A stretch of DNA of 64,000 bases from Candidatus Intricatilinea gracilis (GTDB lineage Bacteria; Pseudomonadota; Gammaproteobacteria; Burkholderiales; Burkholderiaceae_C): contig JADJDQ010000021.1 of assembly GCA_016702605.1 (NCBI GenBank), positions 62,001 to 126,000 of the forward strand, written 5' to 3'. A program made the translations under genes and the position numbers. The notes beneath the pieces were generated by a model that searched no databases, had not been told where the DNA came from, and saw only the letters and a program-made list of their open reading frames with translations. This document shows positions 28,125 to 36,981 of the stretch, piece after piece. Numbering within the stretch: position 1 is the first letter of the stretch; each line of letters begins with the position of its first letter.

Positions 28125-29477
28125 TCAGGCTTGTCGCGGCGGCGCAAACATCTCCTCCATTGCCCGGCGGGTCCGGTAGGCGTCGGTCGTGGTGTCGATG
28201 GCCACATCGTCCCAGCTCAGGCTCTGGCCCTGGCGCACCGGGCGGATCAGCTTGACCTGGTGCGCCAACCCCAGCGGCAGGCCGCCCATCGCGTGGCTGG
28301 TGGCGGCGGGCAGCAGCTTGCCCCAGACGCAGTAGCCACCTTCACCGTCGAGCATCTCGCCGGGCAACAGGTCGCGTTTGGCCGTGGCCACCACGTCGGC
28401 GTTCCAGCCCAGCGCCACGCCGGTGGGTTCGTCGCGCAGCGCCACACTGGCCACACTCACGCCGACTTCCAGGCCGATCAGGTGCCAGCGCTTGTACAGG
28501 GTGAAGTAGCGCCCGCTCGGGTCGGTGTGGGCCTTGTACTCCTCGAAGCAGTTCTTGATGTAGTCGGTCTCGGCCTCGACCGTGACCCACACGCCCATGC
28601 GGATGTCGTAGGGGATGACACGGCCGTCGGTCTCGAGACTGGAGATCACCTCGACCATGCCCTTGCGTTCGAGCACGCCGCCTTCGCTGATCGGGCGGGT
28701 GACGTAGGGGATGTCTTCCACACTCGCCGGGGGATACAGCAGGCCGTTGCTGGGTACCCCCAGGCCGGTGGCGTTGCTCACCGCCGTGCTTTCGATGCTG
28801 GGCTTGGAGCCGTCGAGGAAGCTGTTGAACATCTTGGGGTTGAGGCCACCGCGCCGGGCCTGCTCCTCGTTCAGGCCCCAGTGTTGCCAGACCGTGTCGG
28901 GCGTGGACTGCGCGTAGTGCGGCAGCCACTTGTGGCCACGCCCGGCCGCCACCACCGGGAATCCGCAGGTACGCGCCCAGTCGACCAGATCGCAGATGAG
29001 CGCCGGCTGGTCGCCGAAGGCGAGTGAATACACCACGCCGGCTTCGGCCGCACGACGTGCCAGCAGCGGGCCGCAGAAGGCGTCGGCCTCCACCGTCACG
29101 TTGACCACGTGTTTGTGCTGAGCGAAGGCGAGCAGGCAGTGTTCGACCGCGGCGATGGGGTTGCCAGTGCATTCGACGATCACGTCGATGGCCGGGTGGC
29201 CGACCAGGGCGCGCCAGTCGTCGCTCACGTGGGTGCTGCCGTACTTCAGCGCCTCATCCAGTGAACGGGCCAGGCTGCGTTCGGTCTCCCAGCCCACGCG
29301 AGCCAGGTTGGTTTGTGCGGCAGCGGGTGAGAGGTCGGCGATGCCGACCAGATGCACACCCGGTGTGCGCGGAATCTGCGCCAGGTACATGGAGCCGAAC
29401 TTGCCGGCGCCGATCAGGCCGATACGGACGGGTTTGCCCTGGGCGGCGCGTTCCTGGAGTTTGCGGTGAAGATTCAT
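28125..29477 (-). CDS. NAD(P)-dependent oxidoreductase with C-terminal SAF domain
   Basis: A 450-residue protein starting at the ATG at 29477 after a GAGG site. The N-terminal Rossmann domain (IGLIGAGKFGSMYLAQIPRT, about 19-37) resembles homoserine dehydrogenase and Gfo/Idh enzymes (VDVIVECTGNPIAAVEHCLL, HKHVVNVTVEADAFCGP). A catalytic domain follows, and the C-terminus (LLPGEMLDGEGGYCVWGKLLPA) is an SAF domain as in sugar-acid dehydratases and FlgA. Such proteins are commonly annotated as homoserine dehydrogenase-like or SAF-domain proteins; the reaction is not known to me. The neighbour at 29575 is a PhyH-type dioxygenase on the same strand, so the pair may act on one compound. Confidence 0.82.
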   Translation of the reverse strand: MNLHRKLQERAAQGKPVRIGLIGAGKFGSMYLAQIPRTPGVHLVGIADLSPAAAQTNLARVGWETERSLARSLDEALKYGSTHVSDDWRALVGHPAIDVIVECTGNPIAAVEHCLLAFAQHKHVVNVTVEADAFCGPLLARRAAEAGVVYSLAFGDQPALICDLVDWARTCGFPVVAAGRGHKWLPHYAQSTPDTVWQHWGLNEEQARRGGLNPKMFNSFLDGSKPSIESTAVSNATGLGVPSNGLLYPPASVEDIPYVTRPISEGGVLERKGMVEVISSLETDGRVIPYDIRMGVWVTVEAETDYIKNCFEEYKAHTDPSGRYFTLYKRWHLIGLEVGVSVASVALRDEPTGVALGWNADVVATAKRDLLPGEMLDGEGGYCVWGKLLPAATSHAMGGLPLGLAHQVKLIRPVRQGQSLSWDDVAIDTTTDAYRTRRAMEEMFAPPRQA

Positions 29478-29574
29478 GGTGGGGCCTCGGGTACTTCGTG
29501 GCGGGGCGGCGGGCGCCCCGGCGGGGTCGGGTGCGGGGGGTGTGTGTGGACGCTGGTCCGGGCGACTGGTCGGT

Positions 29575-30516
29575 TCAGGCCGCGCGCAACTGGCTAGTGT
29601 GGGGCCGCGAGACCGGCGTGGAGTGGTCCACCACTTCCAGCGAGGTCTCGAGCGCACTGGCCGGCATGCCCTCGCCCCAGGGCAGATCGACCGGGTAGTT
29701 CTGCGTGAGGCAGTCGTCCGGCAGGCAGTCGATGGGCGTGAAGTCGCGGTGCGCAATGTATTCGGGCCGTTTGTGGCGCCGGATGTGATTGCTCACCGCA
29801 CACAGGCTCAGGTAGACGCTGACGCGGTTGAAGGGACTCAGATTGCTGGTCGACGCATGCACCAGGCACGAGTGGAACAGGATCATCGAGCCCGCCGGGC
29901 CCACCGGCGAGACGATGCCGGCCGGCACATGGCGGCCCTGCGCGTCGTAACTGCCGGCGCCGCCGGCGCGCTCCACCAACTGGCGGATGAGGTCGTTGTC
30001 CACCGTCCAGAGCGGGTAGCTGGTGGTGGTGAGGTCGTGCCTGGCGTCGATCACGCCCCGCTTGTGGCTGCCGGGGATGAACATCAGCGGGCCGTTGTAG
30101 GGGTTCACATCGTCCAGAAAGATCGCCACGTTCATGGCGCGTTCGGTGGGCATGAGGTCGTCGTTCTTCCAGGTGCCGTAGTCCTGGTGCCATTGCCACA
30201 CGTCACCCTCGAAGGCCATCTTGCCGTTGATCTTGAACTGGTGCATGTAGAGCTCTTCGCCGAACAGGTCCATCACTGGCTGCACCATGCGCGGATGGCG
30301 CGCCAGGCGGGCAAACGGTTCACTCACCAGATGCGCGGCGAAGTTGGTGCGCACGGCGTCCGAGCCCTTCTCGCGCACGTTGTAGGCCTCGCGCCGGCTG
30401 TAGAGCTCGGGCACCGCAGCATGCAGGCTGCTCATTTCCGCACCGCTGAAGAGTGCGGGGAAGAACAGATAGCCCTCGCGGTCGAACTGTTCGCGTTGTT
30501 GTGCGGTGAGATGCAT
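29575..30516 (-). CDS. Phytanoyl-CoA dioxygenase family (PhyH/EctD-like) Fe(II)/2-oxoglutarate oxygenase
   Basis: A 313-residue non-haem iron oxygenase. It starts MHLTAQQREQFDREGYLFFP, the standard PhyH opening. The iron ligands are the HxD pair in WQWHQDYGTW and the distal histidine in LFHSCLVHAS. ERAMNVAIFLDDVNPYNGPL and MFIPGSHKRG form the usual core, and a 2-oxoglutarate-binding arginine is likely in NRVSVYLSL. Members hydroxylate small molecules such as ectoine, proline or phytanoyl-CoA; the lack of other ectoine genes argues against EctD. It lies 97 bases upstream of the SAF-domain oxidoreductase on the same strand, which suggests a two-gene pathway of unknown substrate. Confidence 0.85.
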   Translation of the reverse strand: MHLTAQQREQFDREGYLFFPALFSGAEMSSLHAAVPELYSRREAYNVREKGSDAVRTNFAAHLVSEPFARLARHPRMVQPVMDLFGEELYMHQFKINGKMAFEGDVWQWHQDYGTWKNDDLMPTERAMNVAIFLDDVNPYNGPLMFIPGSHKRGVIDARHDLTTTSYPLWTVDNDLIRQLVERAGGAGSYDAQGRHVPAGIVSPVGPAGSMILFHSCLVHASTSNLSPFNRVSVYLSLCAVSNHIRRHKRPEYIAHRDFTPIDCLPDDCLTQNYPVDLPWGEGMPASALETSLEVVDHSTPVSRPHTSQLRAA

Positions 30517-30694
30517 GGTGGCCTGGCCGTGACGGTGGGTGGATGGGGCGCCCCGGCACAGCCTGAATGGCGCGCAGGACATCAACGTGCAGCCTACGAC
30601 GCTGGCGCGATGTGGCCAACAGTGTCTTCCTGGGGCTGCGCACGCTTGCCGGTCTCACGAGGCACGTCGGCACCCAGTCGCTATGCTTGGCGCC

Positions 30695-31186
30695 ATGACA
30701 ACTGCCCGCCCCTACAAGAGACCGGTGTCGGTGCTGGTGGTGATCCACACCCCGGCGCTCGAGGTGTTGCTGCTCGAACGTGCCGATCATCCCGGCTTCT
30801 GGCAAAGCGTGACCGGTTCGCAGGACGCCGAAGACGACAGCCTGCTCGTCACCGCCTGCCGCGAGGTGGCCGAAGAGACTGGCATCCAGGTCGGGCCGCG
30901 CTTCGTGGGGGGGCTGCCGATCGAGCAACTGCGCGACTGGCAATTCAGCAACATCTACGAGATCTACCCGGTCTGGCGCCACCGCTACGCGCCCGGCGTG
31001 ACCCACAACACCGAACACGTGTTCGGCCTCACGGTGAGCGCGGGCACCCCGGTGCAACTGGCGCCTCGCGAACATCTGGCCCTGTGCTGGCTGCCCTGGC
31101 GCGAGGCGGCCGACCGGTGTTTCTCGCCGTCCAATGCCGAGGCCATCCTGCAACTGCCGCGGCTGGCCGGGCAAATCCCATCCTGA
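30695..31186 (+). CDS. nudB: Dihydroneopterin triphosphate diphosphatase NudB (Nudix hydrolase)
   Basis: A 163-residue Nudix protein that removes pyrophosphate from dihydroneopterin triphosphate in folate synthesis. It begins RPYKRPVSVLVVIHT, the family opening. The Nudix box reads GSQDAEDDSLLVTACREVAEETGI, with 14 rather than the canonical 13 residues between G and RE; I recall the same from other betaproteobacterial NudB proteins. The later FSNIYEIYPVWRHRYAPGVTHN and EHLALCWLPW are NudB-like. An ATG at 30683 is an alternative start. It is divergent from the PhyH gene and followed 48 bases later by the EEP gene. Confidence 0.88.
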   Translation: MTTARPYKRPVSVLVVIHTPALEVLLLERADHPGFWQSVTGSQDAEDDSLLVTACREVAEETGIQVGPRFVGGLPIEQLRDWQFSNIYEIYPVWRHRYAPGVTHNTEHVFGLTVSAGTPVQLAPREHLALCWLPWREAADRCFSPSNAEAILQLPRLAGQIPS

Positions 31187-31234
31187 CGATGGCCGTGTTG
31201 CGCCACGGCCCTGCCCGAACCTTGACGATTTCGC

Positions 31235-32101
31235 ATGACCATGAACTTGCTCATTCCGCCCGACGCCAGCGCAGCACAGACGCAAGCTCTGGAAGAGCCC
31301 CTTGTCTTGCCGGCACCACCCGCGGCACTGGCGGTGCAAGAGGCGGCGGTGCGCCACCGGCTGCGAGTGGCGACGTACAACATCCACAAGGGCGTGCGCG
31401 GCGTGGGGCCGCAGCGCCGGCTGGAGATCCACAACCTGGGCCTGGGTGTGCAGGCCTTCGACGCCGATCTGGTGTTCTTGCAGGAGGTGCGGCTGTTTCA
31501 CCACCGCGACGCACGCCACTTCGACCGCACCTGGTTCGGCTGGCCACGCGAGGGCCAGGCCGATTTTCTGGCGCCCGAGGGTTACGGCGCCGCCTACCGC
31601 AGCAACGCCGTCACGCGCGATGGTGAACACGGCAATGCCTTGTTGTCGCGCTGGCCGATCGGAGACGTGGGGCATCACGACGTGTCCGACCACCGCTTCG
31701 AGCAGCGTGGCCTGCTGCATGTGCCGGTGTTGTGGCAGGGTGTGACCCTGCATGCCATCGTGGCGCATTTCGGCCTGATGCATTCGAGCCGAAAACGCCA
31801 GGCCGAACGCCTGGCCGCCTACATCGCCCATCACATTCCGGCCGGCGCACCGACCATCGTGGCGGGTGACTTCAACGACTGGGGTGAACGGCTCGACCCC
31901 CTGATGGCCTCGGCCGGGCTGCAGCGTGCGGGCGTCGGGCGCAACGTGCCGCGCACCTTTCCGTCGCGGCTGCCGCTGTTCTCGCTCGATCGTTTCTACA
32001 CCCGCGGCTTGCACTGCCGCGGCCTCGAGGTGCCACGCGGGCCGGCCTGGGTGCGTATGTCCGATCACCTGCCGCTGCTGGCGGAGCTGGAGCTGACGTG
32101 A
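31235..32101 (+). CDS. Endonuclease/exonuclease/phosphatase (EEP) family protein, YbhP-like
   Basis: A 288-residue EEP-fold hydrolase. The catalytic set is visible: asparagine in ATYNIHKG, glutamate in FLQEVRL, the pair in VAGDFNDW, and the C-terminal histidine in RMSDHLPLL. RGLLHVP and AHFGLMHSSRKRQ complete the core. The first 40 residues are Ala/Pro-rich and may be unstructured. It corresponds to E. coli YbhP, whose gene also sits next to the cardiolipin synthase gene clsB (ybhO). Its stop overlaps the clsB start (GTGA), so the two are translated together. The substrate is unproven; a role in lipid-phosphate handling is inference from the pairing. Confidence 0.9.
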   Translation: MTMNLLIPPDASAAQTQALEEPLVLPAPPAALAVQEAAVRHRLRVATYNIHKGVRGVGPQRRLEIHNLGLGVQAFDADLVFLQEVRLFHHRDARHFDRTWFGWPREGQADFLAPEGYGAAYRSNAVTRDGEHGNALLSRWPIGDVGHHDVSDHRFEQRGLLHVPVLWQGVTLHAIVAHFGLMHSSRKRQAERLAAYIAHHIPAGAPTIVAGDFNDWGERLDPLMASAGLQRAGVGRNVPRTFPSRLPLFSLDRFYTRGLHCRGLEVPRGPAWVRMSDHLPLLAELELT

Positions 32102-33645
32102 CCGACCGGGTGGCCCGCGCCGCTGCCTTGCAGTCGGCCACGTCCACGTCCCGACCCGACGGCGCGGCCACAAGTTCCGCCGCCTCCGCCGGTGACACCG
32201 GCGGCAACAGCACCGCCGCCGACGCCACCACGCCGCACTGGTCCTGGTACTTTCTGCCCCGGCCACATGAAAGCGGCGCCAACCAGATCACCCTGCTGCG
32301 GGGCGGTGCCGAGTTGTTTGCCGCCATGTGTGAGGCCATCGCCGCCGCACGCCACGAGGTGTGGGTGGCCACCTACATCTTCCACACCGACAACGCCGGC
32401 CTGTCTCTGGTGGCCGCCTTGTGCGCCGCAGCCCGGCGCGGCGTGGCAGTGCACGTGGTGATCGACGGCTTCGGCTCCATCCACAGCGTGGACCTGCTCT
32501 CCAGCCTGCTGCAGCCGGCCGGTGTGCAGCTTACGGTGTTCCGCCCGCTCCGGCGCCTGGCGCATTGGCTCAACCCCAGCCAGCTCAGACGCCAGCACAT
32601 GAAGCTGTGCGGCGTCGACTGGCACACCGGCTTCGTCGGCGGCATCAACCTGATCGACGACCACGTCGACCTGCGCCACGGCAGCAGTGACCAGCCGCGG
32701 CTCGACTATGCCGCGCGGGTGCGGGGCCCGGCCGCCCGCGCCGTCGGGCAGGCGGCACGCGCCGTGTGGTCACGCGCCTTCGTGGGCGGGCAGTGGCGCG
32801 CCGAGGTGAGCCGCCTGCTGCAAGGCAACGCGGCGGATGAAACGGCCGAGCCAGGCGCGGCGCAACCTACCGCGCGACCCGCCGGGCCGCCCGAGGGACG
32901 ACCTGCTGGGCCATCTGTCGGCGGACCCGACGCCGAGACCACCGCCGCGCACACGACAGGGTTTTCGCGCCAGCGCCTGGCCTGGCTGCGCCGCCAGGTG
33001 CGCCAGTTGCGCAAGGTGCTGGGCCGCGGCAAGCGCCGCGACGCCGACCCGATGCGACCAATGCGCGCCACCTTCATCGTGCGCGACAACCTGCGCCAGC
33101 GCCGCAGCATCGAACGCGCCTACGTCGAGGCTATCCGCGCCTCGCGCGAGCGCATCGTGCTGGTGTGCCCGTACTTCTACCCCGGCGGCGAGTTCCGCCG
33201 CGCCCTGTGTGACGCGGCCCGGCGCGGCGTGTCGGTGCGCCTGCTGCTGCAGGGCAAACTCGACTACCGCCTGGCCGGCCTGGCCGCCCGGGCCTTGTAC
33301 GACGAACTGCTCAGCGCCGGTGTCGAGATCTTCGAATACATGCCCGCCTTCCTGCATGCCAAGGTCGCCGTCGTCGACGACAACTGGGCCACCGTGGGCA
33401 GCTCCAACATCGATCCACTGTCGTTGCTACTCAACCTCGAGGCCAACCTGATCGTGCGCGACCCGAGCTTTTGCGCCGAGCTCGCCCGCCTGATCGAAGC
33501 CGACATCACCCTCTCGCTGCGGGTAGCCGAACCCGCCGCACGCGGCCACGGCTGGCGCGGCTGGGCCGGCCTGGCCAGCCGCGCCCTGGTGGCCTGGGTG
33601 GCGCACGTCTACCTGCGCGTGGCGGGGGTGACGGGGAGGTACTGA
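32098..33645 (+). CDS. clsB: Cardiolipin synthase ClsB-like, phospholipase D superfamily
   Basis: A 515-residue protein with GTG start overlapping the EEP stop by four bases. It carries two HKD active sites: HMKLCGVD (with GFVGGINLIDDH) and HAKVAVVD (with GSSNIDPLSL), as in cardiolipin synthases that join two phosphatidylglycerols. The stretch ATYIFHTDNAGLSLVAALCAA before the first HKD motif is standard. A Pro/Gly/Ala-rich insert (about 255-285) lies between the two halves; E. coli ClsB is 413 residues and lacks it. The N-terminal 45 residues are also low complexity. There are no N-terminal membrane segments, as expected for ClsB rather than ClsA. Confidence 0.9.
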   Translation: MTDRVARAAALQSATSTSRPDGAATSSAASAGDTGGNSTAADATTPHWSWYFLPRPHESGANQITLLRGGAELFAAMCEAIAAARHEVWVATYIFHTDNAGLSLVAALCAAARRGVAVHVVIDGFGSIHSVDLLSSLLQPAGVQLTVFRPLRRLAHWLNPSQLRRQHMKLCGVDWHTGFVGGINLIDDHVDLRHGSSDQPRLDYAARVRGPAARAVGQAARAVWSRAFVGGQWRAEVSRLLQGNAADETAEPGAAQPTARPAGPPEGRPAGPSVGGPDAETTAAHTTGFSRQRLAWLRRQVRQLRKVLGRGKRRDADPMRPMRATFIVRDNLRQRRSIERAYVEAIRASRERIVLVCPYFYPGGEFRRALCDAARRGVSVRLLLQGKLDYRLAGLAARALYDELLSAGVEIFEYMPAFLHAKVAVVDDNWATVGSSNIDPLSLLLNLEANLIVRDPSFCAELARLIEADITLSLRVAEPAARGHGWRGWAGLASRALVAWVAHVYLRVAGVTGRY

Positions 33646-33676
33646 GGCACTTCACCGCACCGCACGGCGCCGCACC

Positions 33677-35206
33677 TCACATCACCGCACCGAGTTGCCA
33701 GGGCACGAACTCGTTCTGGCCGTAACCATGGGCTTCACTCTTGGTGACGCGGCCCGAGGCGGTGTCGAGCATCAACCTGAAGATGCGTTCGCCAGCTTCG
33801 TCCACCGTTTCGCTGCCGTCGACGATGGTGCCGCAGTTGATGTCCATGTCGTCTTGCTGGCGTTGCCACAGGGCCGTGTTGGTGGCGAGTTTGAGTGAGG
33901 GTGACGGGGCGCAGCCGTAGGCCGAGCCGCGGCCGGTGGTGAAGCAGATGAGGTTGGCGCCGCCGGCCACCTGGCCGGTGGCCGAGACGGGGTCGTAGCC
34001 CGGGGTGTCCATGTAGACGAAACCCTTGGCCGTCACGGTCTGGGCAAATTCATAGACGGCTTCGAGCCGCGTCGTGCCACTCTTGGCGATGGCGCCGAGG
34101 GATTTCTCGAGGATGGTGGTCAGGCCGCCGGCCTTGTTGCCGGCCGAGGGGTTGTTGTCCATGCGCATGTTGTTGCGCGCGGTGTAGGCCTCCCACCACT
34201 GGATGCGGGCGATCAGGCGCTCGGCCACCTCGGCGCTGGCGGCGCGGCTGGTCAGCAGGTGTTCGCCGCCGTAGATCTCGGGTGTTTCGCTGAGTATGGC
34301 GCTGCCGCCGTGGCGCACCAGGCGGTCCACCGCGGCGCCGAGGGCCGGGTTGGCGCTGATGCCCGAGTAGCCGTCCGAGCCGCCACATTGCAGGCCCACC
34401 AACAGGTGGCTGGCTGGCACGGCCTGGCGAACCACGCGGTTGGCGTCGGTCAGCAGGCCTTTGATGACCTCGACACCACGCGCCACCGTCCTGGCCGTGC
34501 CACCGCTGTCCTGGATGTTGAAGGTGACCAGGCGCACCCCCTCGGCCAGGCCTTCCTGCGCGATCAGGCCCTGGATCTGGTTGGTCTCGCAACCCAGGCC
34601 CACCACCAGCACGGCGGCGAAGTTGGCGTGGCGTGCGTAGCCGCCCAGGGTGCGGCGCAGCACCTGCAGTTCTTCGCCAGCGCTGTCGGTGGCGCAGCCC
34701 ATGCCGTGGGTGAGTGCGACCACGCCGTCGACGTTGGGATAGTCGGCCAGCGCCTCGGGGTGCACATCTCGGCGGAAGTGGTCGGCAATGGCTCGCGCCG
34801 CCGTGGCCGAGCAGTTCACCGAGGTCAACACGCCGATGTAGTTGCGCGTGGCCACACGACCATCGGCCCGCACGATGCCCATGAAGGTGGCGGGTTCTGC
34901 CACATAGGCCGTGGGCAAGGCCGTCGAACCGGGCGCATGGGCCCGCGTGAAATCGCTGAACACCAGGTTGTGTGTATGCACATGCTGGCCGGGCAGGATG
35001 GCTTGTGTCGCCGTGCCGATGATCTGCCCATAACGCCGCACCGGCGCGCCGGCCGCCACGGCCCGCACCGCCACCTTGTGCCCCGGTGGCACCAGGCCAC
35101 CGACCGTGACACCCTCACCTGCGAGCAGCGTGCCACCCAGCAGCTGGCGCCGCGCGATGACCACGTCGTCGTCGGGATGAATGCGGATGAAGGCCGGTGC
35201 GTCCAT
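33677..35206 (-). CDS. UxaA/GarD-family sugar-acid dehydratase (altronate/galactarate type)
   Basis: A 509-residue protein with an N-terminal SAF domain (about 10-85; LVPPGHKVAVRAV) and the UxaA/GarD catalytic region (TRNYIGVLTSVNCSATAARAI, LTHGMGCATD, VGLGCETNQ, GLQCGGSDGYSGISANPALG, MRMDNNPSAGNKAGGLTTILEKSLGAI in parts, FTTGRGSAYGCAPSPSLKLATN in parts). It dehydrates an aldonic or aldaric acid to a 2-keto-3-deoxy acid using bound iron. D-altronate or galactarate are the classical substrates, but the neighbours suggest another acid. It ends the sugar-acid module, 12 bases after the FAH-type gene, and shares its direction. Confidence 0.88.
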   Translation of the reverse strand: MDAPAFIRIHPDDDVVIARRQLLGGTLLAGEGVTVGGLVPPGHKVAVRAVAAGAPVRRYGQIIGTATQAILPGQHVHTHNLVFSDFTRAHAPGSTALPTAYVAEPATFMGIVRADGRVATRNYIGVLTSVNCSATAARAIADHFRRDVHPEALADYPNVDGVVALTHGMGCATDSAGEELQVLRRTLGGYARHANFAAVLVVGLGCETNQIQGLIAQEGLAEGVRLVTFNIQDSGGTARTVARGVEVIKGLLTDANRVVRQAVPASHLLVGLQCGGSDGYSGISANPALGAAVDRLVRHGGSAILSETPEIYGGEHLLTSRAASAEVAERLIARIQWWEAYTARNNMRMDNNPSAGNKAGGLTTILEKSLGAIAKSGTTRLEAVYEFAQTVTAKGFVYMDTPGYDPVSATGQVAGGANLICFTTGRGSAYGCAPSPSLKLATNTALWQRQQDDMDINCGTIVDGSETVDEAGERIFRLMLDTASGRVTKSEAHGYGQNEFVPWQLGAVM

Positions 35207-35218
35207 GGTCGATCTCGC

Positions 35219-36085
35219 TCAGCCGTCTATGAGATCAGGGTTCCAGGCGTGGACGGTCTGGTTCTGCTCGCCCAGCCCCTGCACGCTCAGCCGGATGGTG
35301 TCGCCCGGCTTCAGGTAGATCGGTGTCGGCTTGTGACCCATGCCCACACCCGGTGGCGTGCCGGTGGTGATGAGGTCGCCGGGGTAGAGCGTCATGAAGC
35401 GGCTGATGTAGCTCACTAGATGAGCCACGCCGAAGATCATGGTGCGGGTGCTGCCGGTCTGGGTGCGTTTGCCGTTGATGTCCAGCCACATGTCGAGCTG
35501 TTGTGGATCGGGCACTTCGTCGGCGGTAACAAGATACGGGCCGATCGGGCCGAAGGTATCGCAGCCCTTGCCCTTGTCCCAGGTGCCGCCGCGTTCGATC
35601 TGGTACTCGCGCTCGGACACATCGTTGACCACGCAGTAGCCCGCCACATGCGACAGCGCGTCGGCTTCGCTGACATACCGCGCCTTGCTGCCGATGACGA
35701 CACCAAGCTCGACCTCCCAGTCACTCTTGAGCGAGCCCTGTGGCAGCACCACCGGGTCGTTGGGGCCGACGATGCAGCTTGTCGGCTTGGTGAACAGCAC
35801 CGGCTCCTTGGGCACCGGCAGGCCGGATTCGGCCGCATGGTCGGCGTAGTTGAGGCCTACACACAGGAACTTGCCGATGCCGGTCCACGGCGGCGCGATG
35901 CGGCCGGGGTTGTCGATCACCGGCAGCGGCGTCAGGTCGACGGCGGCCAATCTGGCCAGACCGGTGGGCGTGAGCATGGCGCTGGTGATGTCGGTCACCA
36001 GGCGAGACAGATCGCGCACGCGACCCTGGTCATCCAGCAGCGCCGGCTTTTCCTGCCCCTTCGGGCCGTAACGCATGATCTTCAT
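35219..36085 (-). CDS. Fumarylacetoacetate hydrolase family protein, probable 2,4-diketo-3-deoxy-sugar-acid hydrolase
   Basis: A 288-residue FAH-fold enzyme. It opens MKIMRYGPKGQEKPALLDD, and the core has FLCVGLNYADHAAESG, EPVLFTKPTSCIVGPNDPVV (metal/oxyanion region), DWEVELGVVIG (metal-binding Glu), NDVSEREYQ, and LITTGTPPGVGMG. This subgroup includes the hydrolases that split 2,4-diketo-3-deoxy-L-rhamnonate or -fuconate to pyruvate plus lactate, and is often mis-named ureidoglycolate lyase. The adjacent SDR and dehydratases fit the diketo-hydrolase route. A 95-base AT-rich gap with direct GGTACA repeats precedes it, so it may have its own promoter. Confidence 0.87.
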   Translation of the reverse strand: MKIMRYGPKGQEKPALLDDQGRVRDLSRLVTDITSAMLTPTGLARLAAVDLTPLPVIDNPGRIAPPWTGIGKFLCVGLNYADHAAESGLPVPKEPVLFTKPTSCIVGPNDPVVLPQGSLKSDWEVELGVVIGSKARYVSEADALSHVAGYCVVNDVSEREYQIERGGTWDKGKGCDTFGPIGPYLVTADEVPDPQQLDMWLDINGKRTQTGSTRTMIFGVAHLVSYISRFMTLYPGDLITTGTPPGVGMGHKPTPIYLKPGDTIRLSVQGLGEQNQTVHAWNPDLIDG

Positions 36086-36135
36086 CGAGAGTCCTTCAAC
36101 TTTTCAAATGAACAAGACAGTGTGAATCAAGTGTG

Positions 36136-36152
36136 GGTACAGACCAGGTACA
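36136..36152. promoter_or_regulatory. Direct GGTACA repeats, possible operator upstream of FAH-type gene
   Basis: Two GGTACA copies at 36136-36141 and 36147-36152 are spaced 11 bases start to start, one helical turn. They lie in the AT-rich gap between the SDR stop and FAH start, 50-65 bases before the FAH ATG, where an internal promoter could be controlled. Confidence 0.35.
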
Positions 36153-36180
36153 AGGATGTTTCGCGGATGTGAAGCCAGCC

Positions 36181-36936
36181 TCAGTTCGACCATCCACCGT
36201 CGATGACCTGGGCGGTGCCGGTGGTGAAGGCCGATTCGTCGCTGCCGAGATAGACCGCCAGCGCGGCGATTTCGTCGGTGCTGCCGACCCGGCCCATGGG
36301 CTGTCGCGCCACGAAGGCGGCCTGCACCTGGGCCACGGTCTGGCCACTGGCCTGGGCTTGAGCCGAGATGCGGTCGCGCAATGAGGGGGATTCGACCGTG
36401 CCCGGGCAGATGGCGTTGCAGCGTATGCCCTTGGTGACGAAATCAGCCGCCACCGACTTGGTCAGGCCGATCACCGCCGCCTTGGTCGCGCCATAGACAA
36501 AACGATTCGGCGCCCCCTTGATGCTGCCGGCCACCGAGGCCACGTTGATGATCGAGCCCTTGCCCGCCGCCAGCATGGCCGGCAAAAAGGCCTTGATCAT
36601 GCGGTACTGCGACCGCACGTTGAGGTCGAAGGCGAAGGCCCATTCGTCTTCGGTGCAATCGAGCACCGTGCCCGCATGCACGAACCCGGCGCCATTGAAC
36701 AGGATGTCGACCCGCCCGGCGGCCGCAGCGGCAGCCTGGATGGCGGCGGCGTCGGTCACGTCCAGGCACTGCACGGCGCAGCCACACTCGGCCTGCAGGC
36801 TGGCGAGTGCCTCGGTGTTCACGTCGGTGGCGATCACCGTGGCGCCCTGACGCACGAAGGCCAGCGCAGTGGCACGGCCGATACCCTGGCCGGCGGCGGT
36901 GAGATAGGCGGTCTTGCCTGCTAGGCGTGCGGTCAT
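36181..36936 (-). CDS. Short-chain dehydrogenase, probable 2-keto-3-deoxy-sugar-acid 4-dehydrogenase
   Basis: A 251-residue classical SDR. The NAD loop is TAAGQGIGRATALAF (13-27), an acidic residue follows in IATDVNTEAL (NAD preference), the catalytic tetrad includes NVASVAGSI serine and YGATK (Tyr/Lys), and the end is DGGWSN. It resembles the DHRS6/BDH2-like group that contains 2-keto-3-deoxy-L-fuconate dehydrogenase. In the module it would oxidise the C4 hydroxyl made accessible by the dehydratase, giving the 2,4-diketo acid that the FAH-type enzyme cleaves. Other SDR substrates cannot be excluded. It starts 45 bases after the dehydratase stop, with a GAAGAG site. Confidence 0.88.
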   Translation of the reverse strand: MTARLAGKTAYLTAAGQGIGRATALAFVRQGATVIATDVNTEALASLQAECGCAVQCLDVTDAAAIQAAAAAAGRVDILFNGAGFVHAGTVLDCTEDEWAFAFDLNVRSQYRMIKAFLPAMLAAGKGSIINVASVAGSIKGAPNRFVYGATKAAVIGLTKSVAADFVTKGIRCNAICPGTVESPSLRDRISAQAQASGQTVAQVQAAFVARQPMGRVGSTDEIAALAVYLGSDESAFTTGTAQVIDGGWSN

Positions 36937-36981
36937 GGTCGGATCTCTTCGGTGGTCTGGTGAGGGATGAAGTGCAGCAAT

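Noticed and set aside
29575..30516. PhyH-type gene as ectoine hydroxylase EctD
   Set aside because: ectABC are not adjacent, and sequence recall alone cannot separate EctD from the wider PhyH family.
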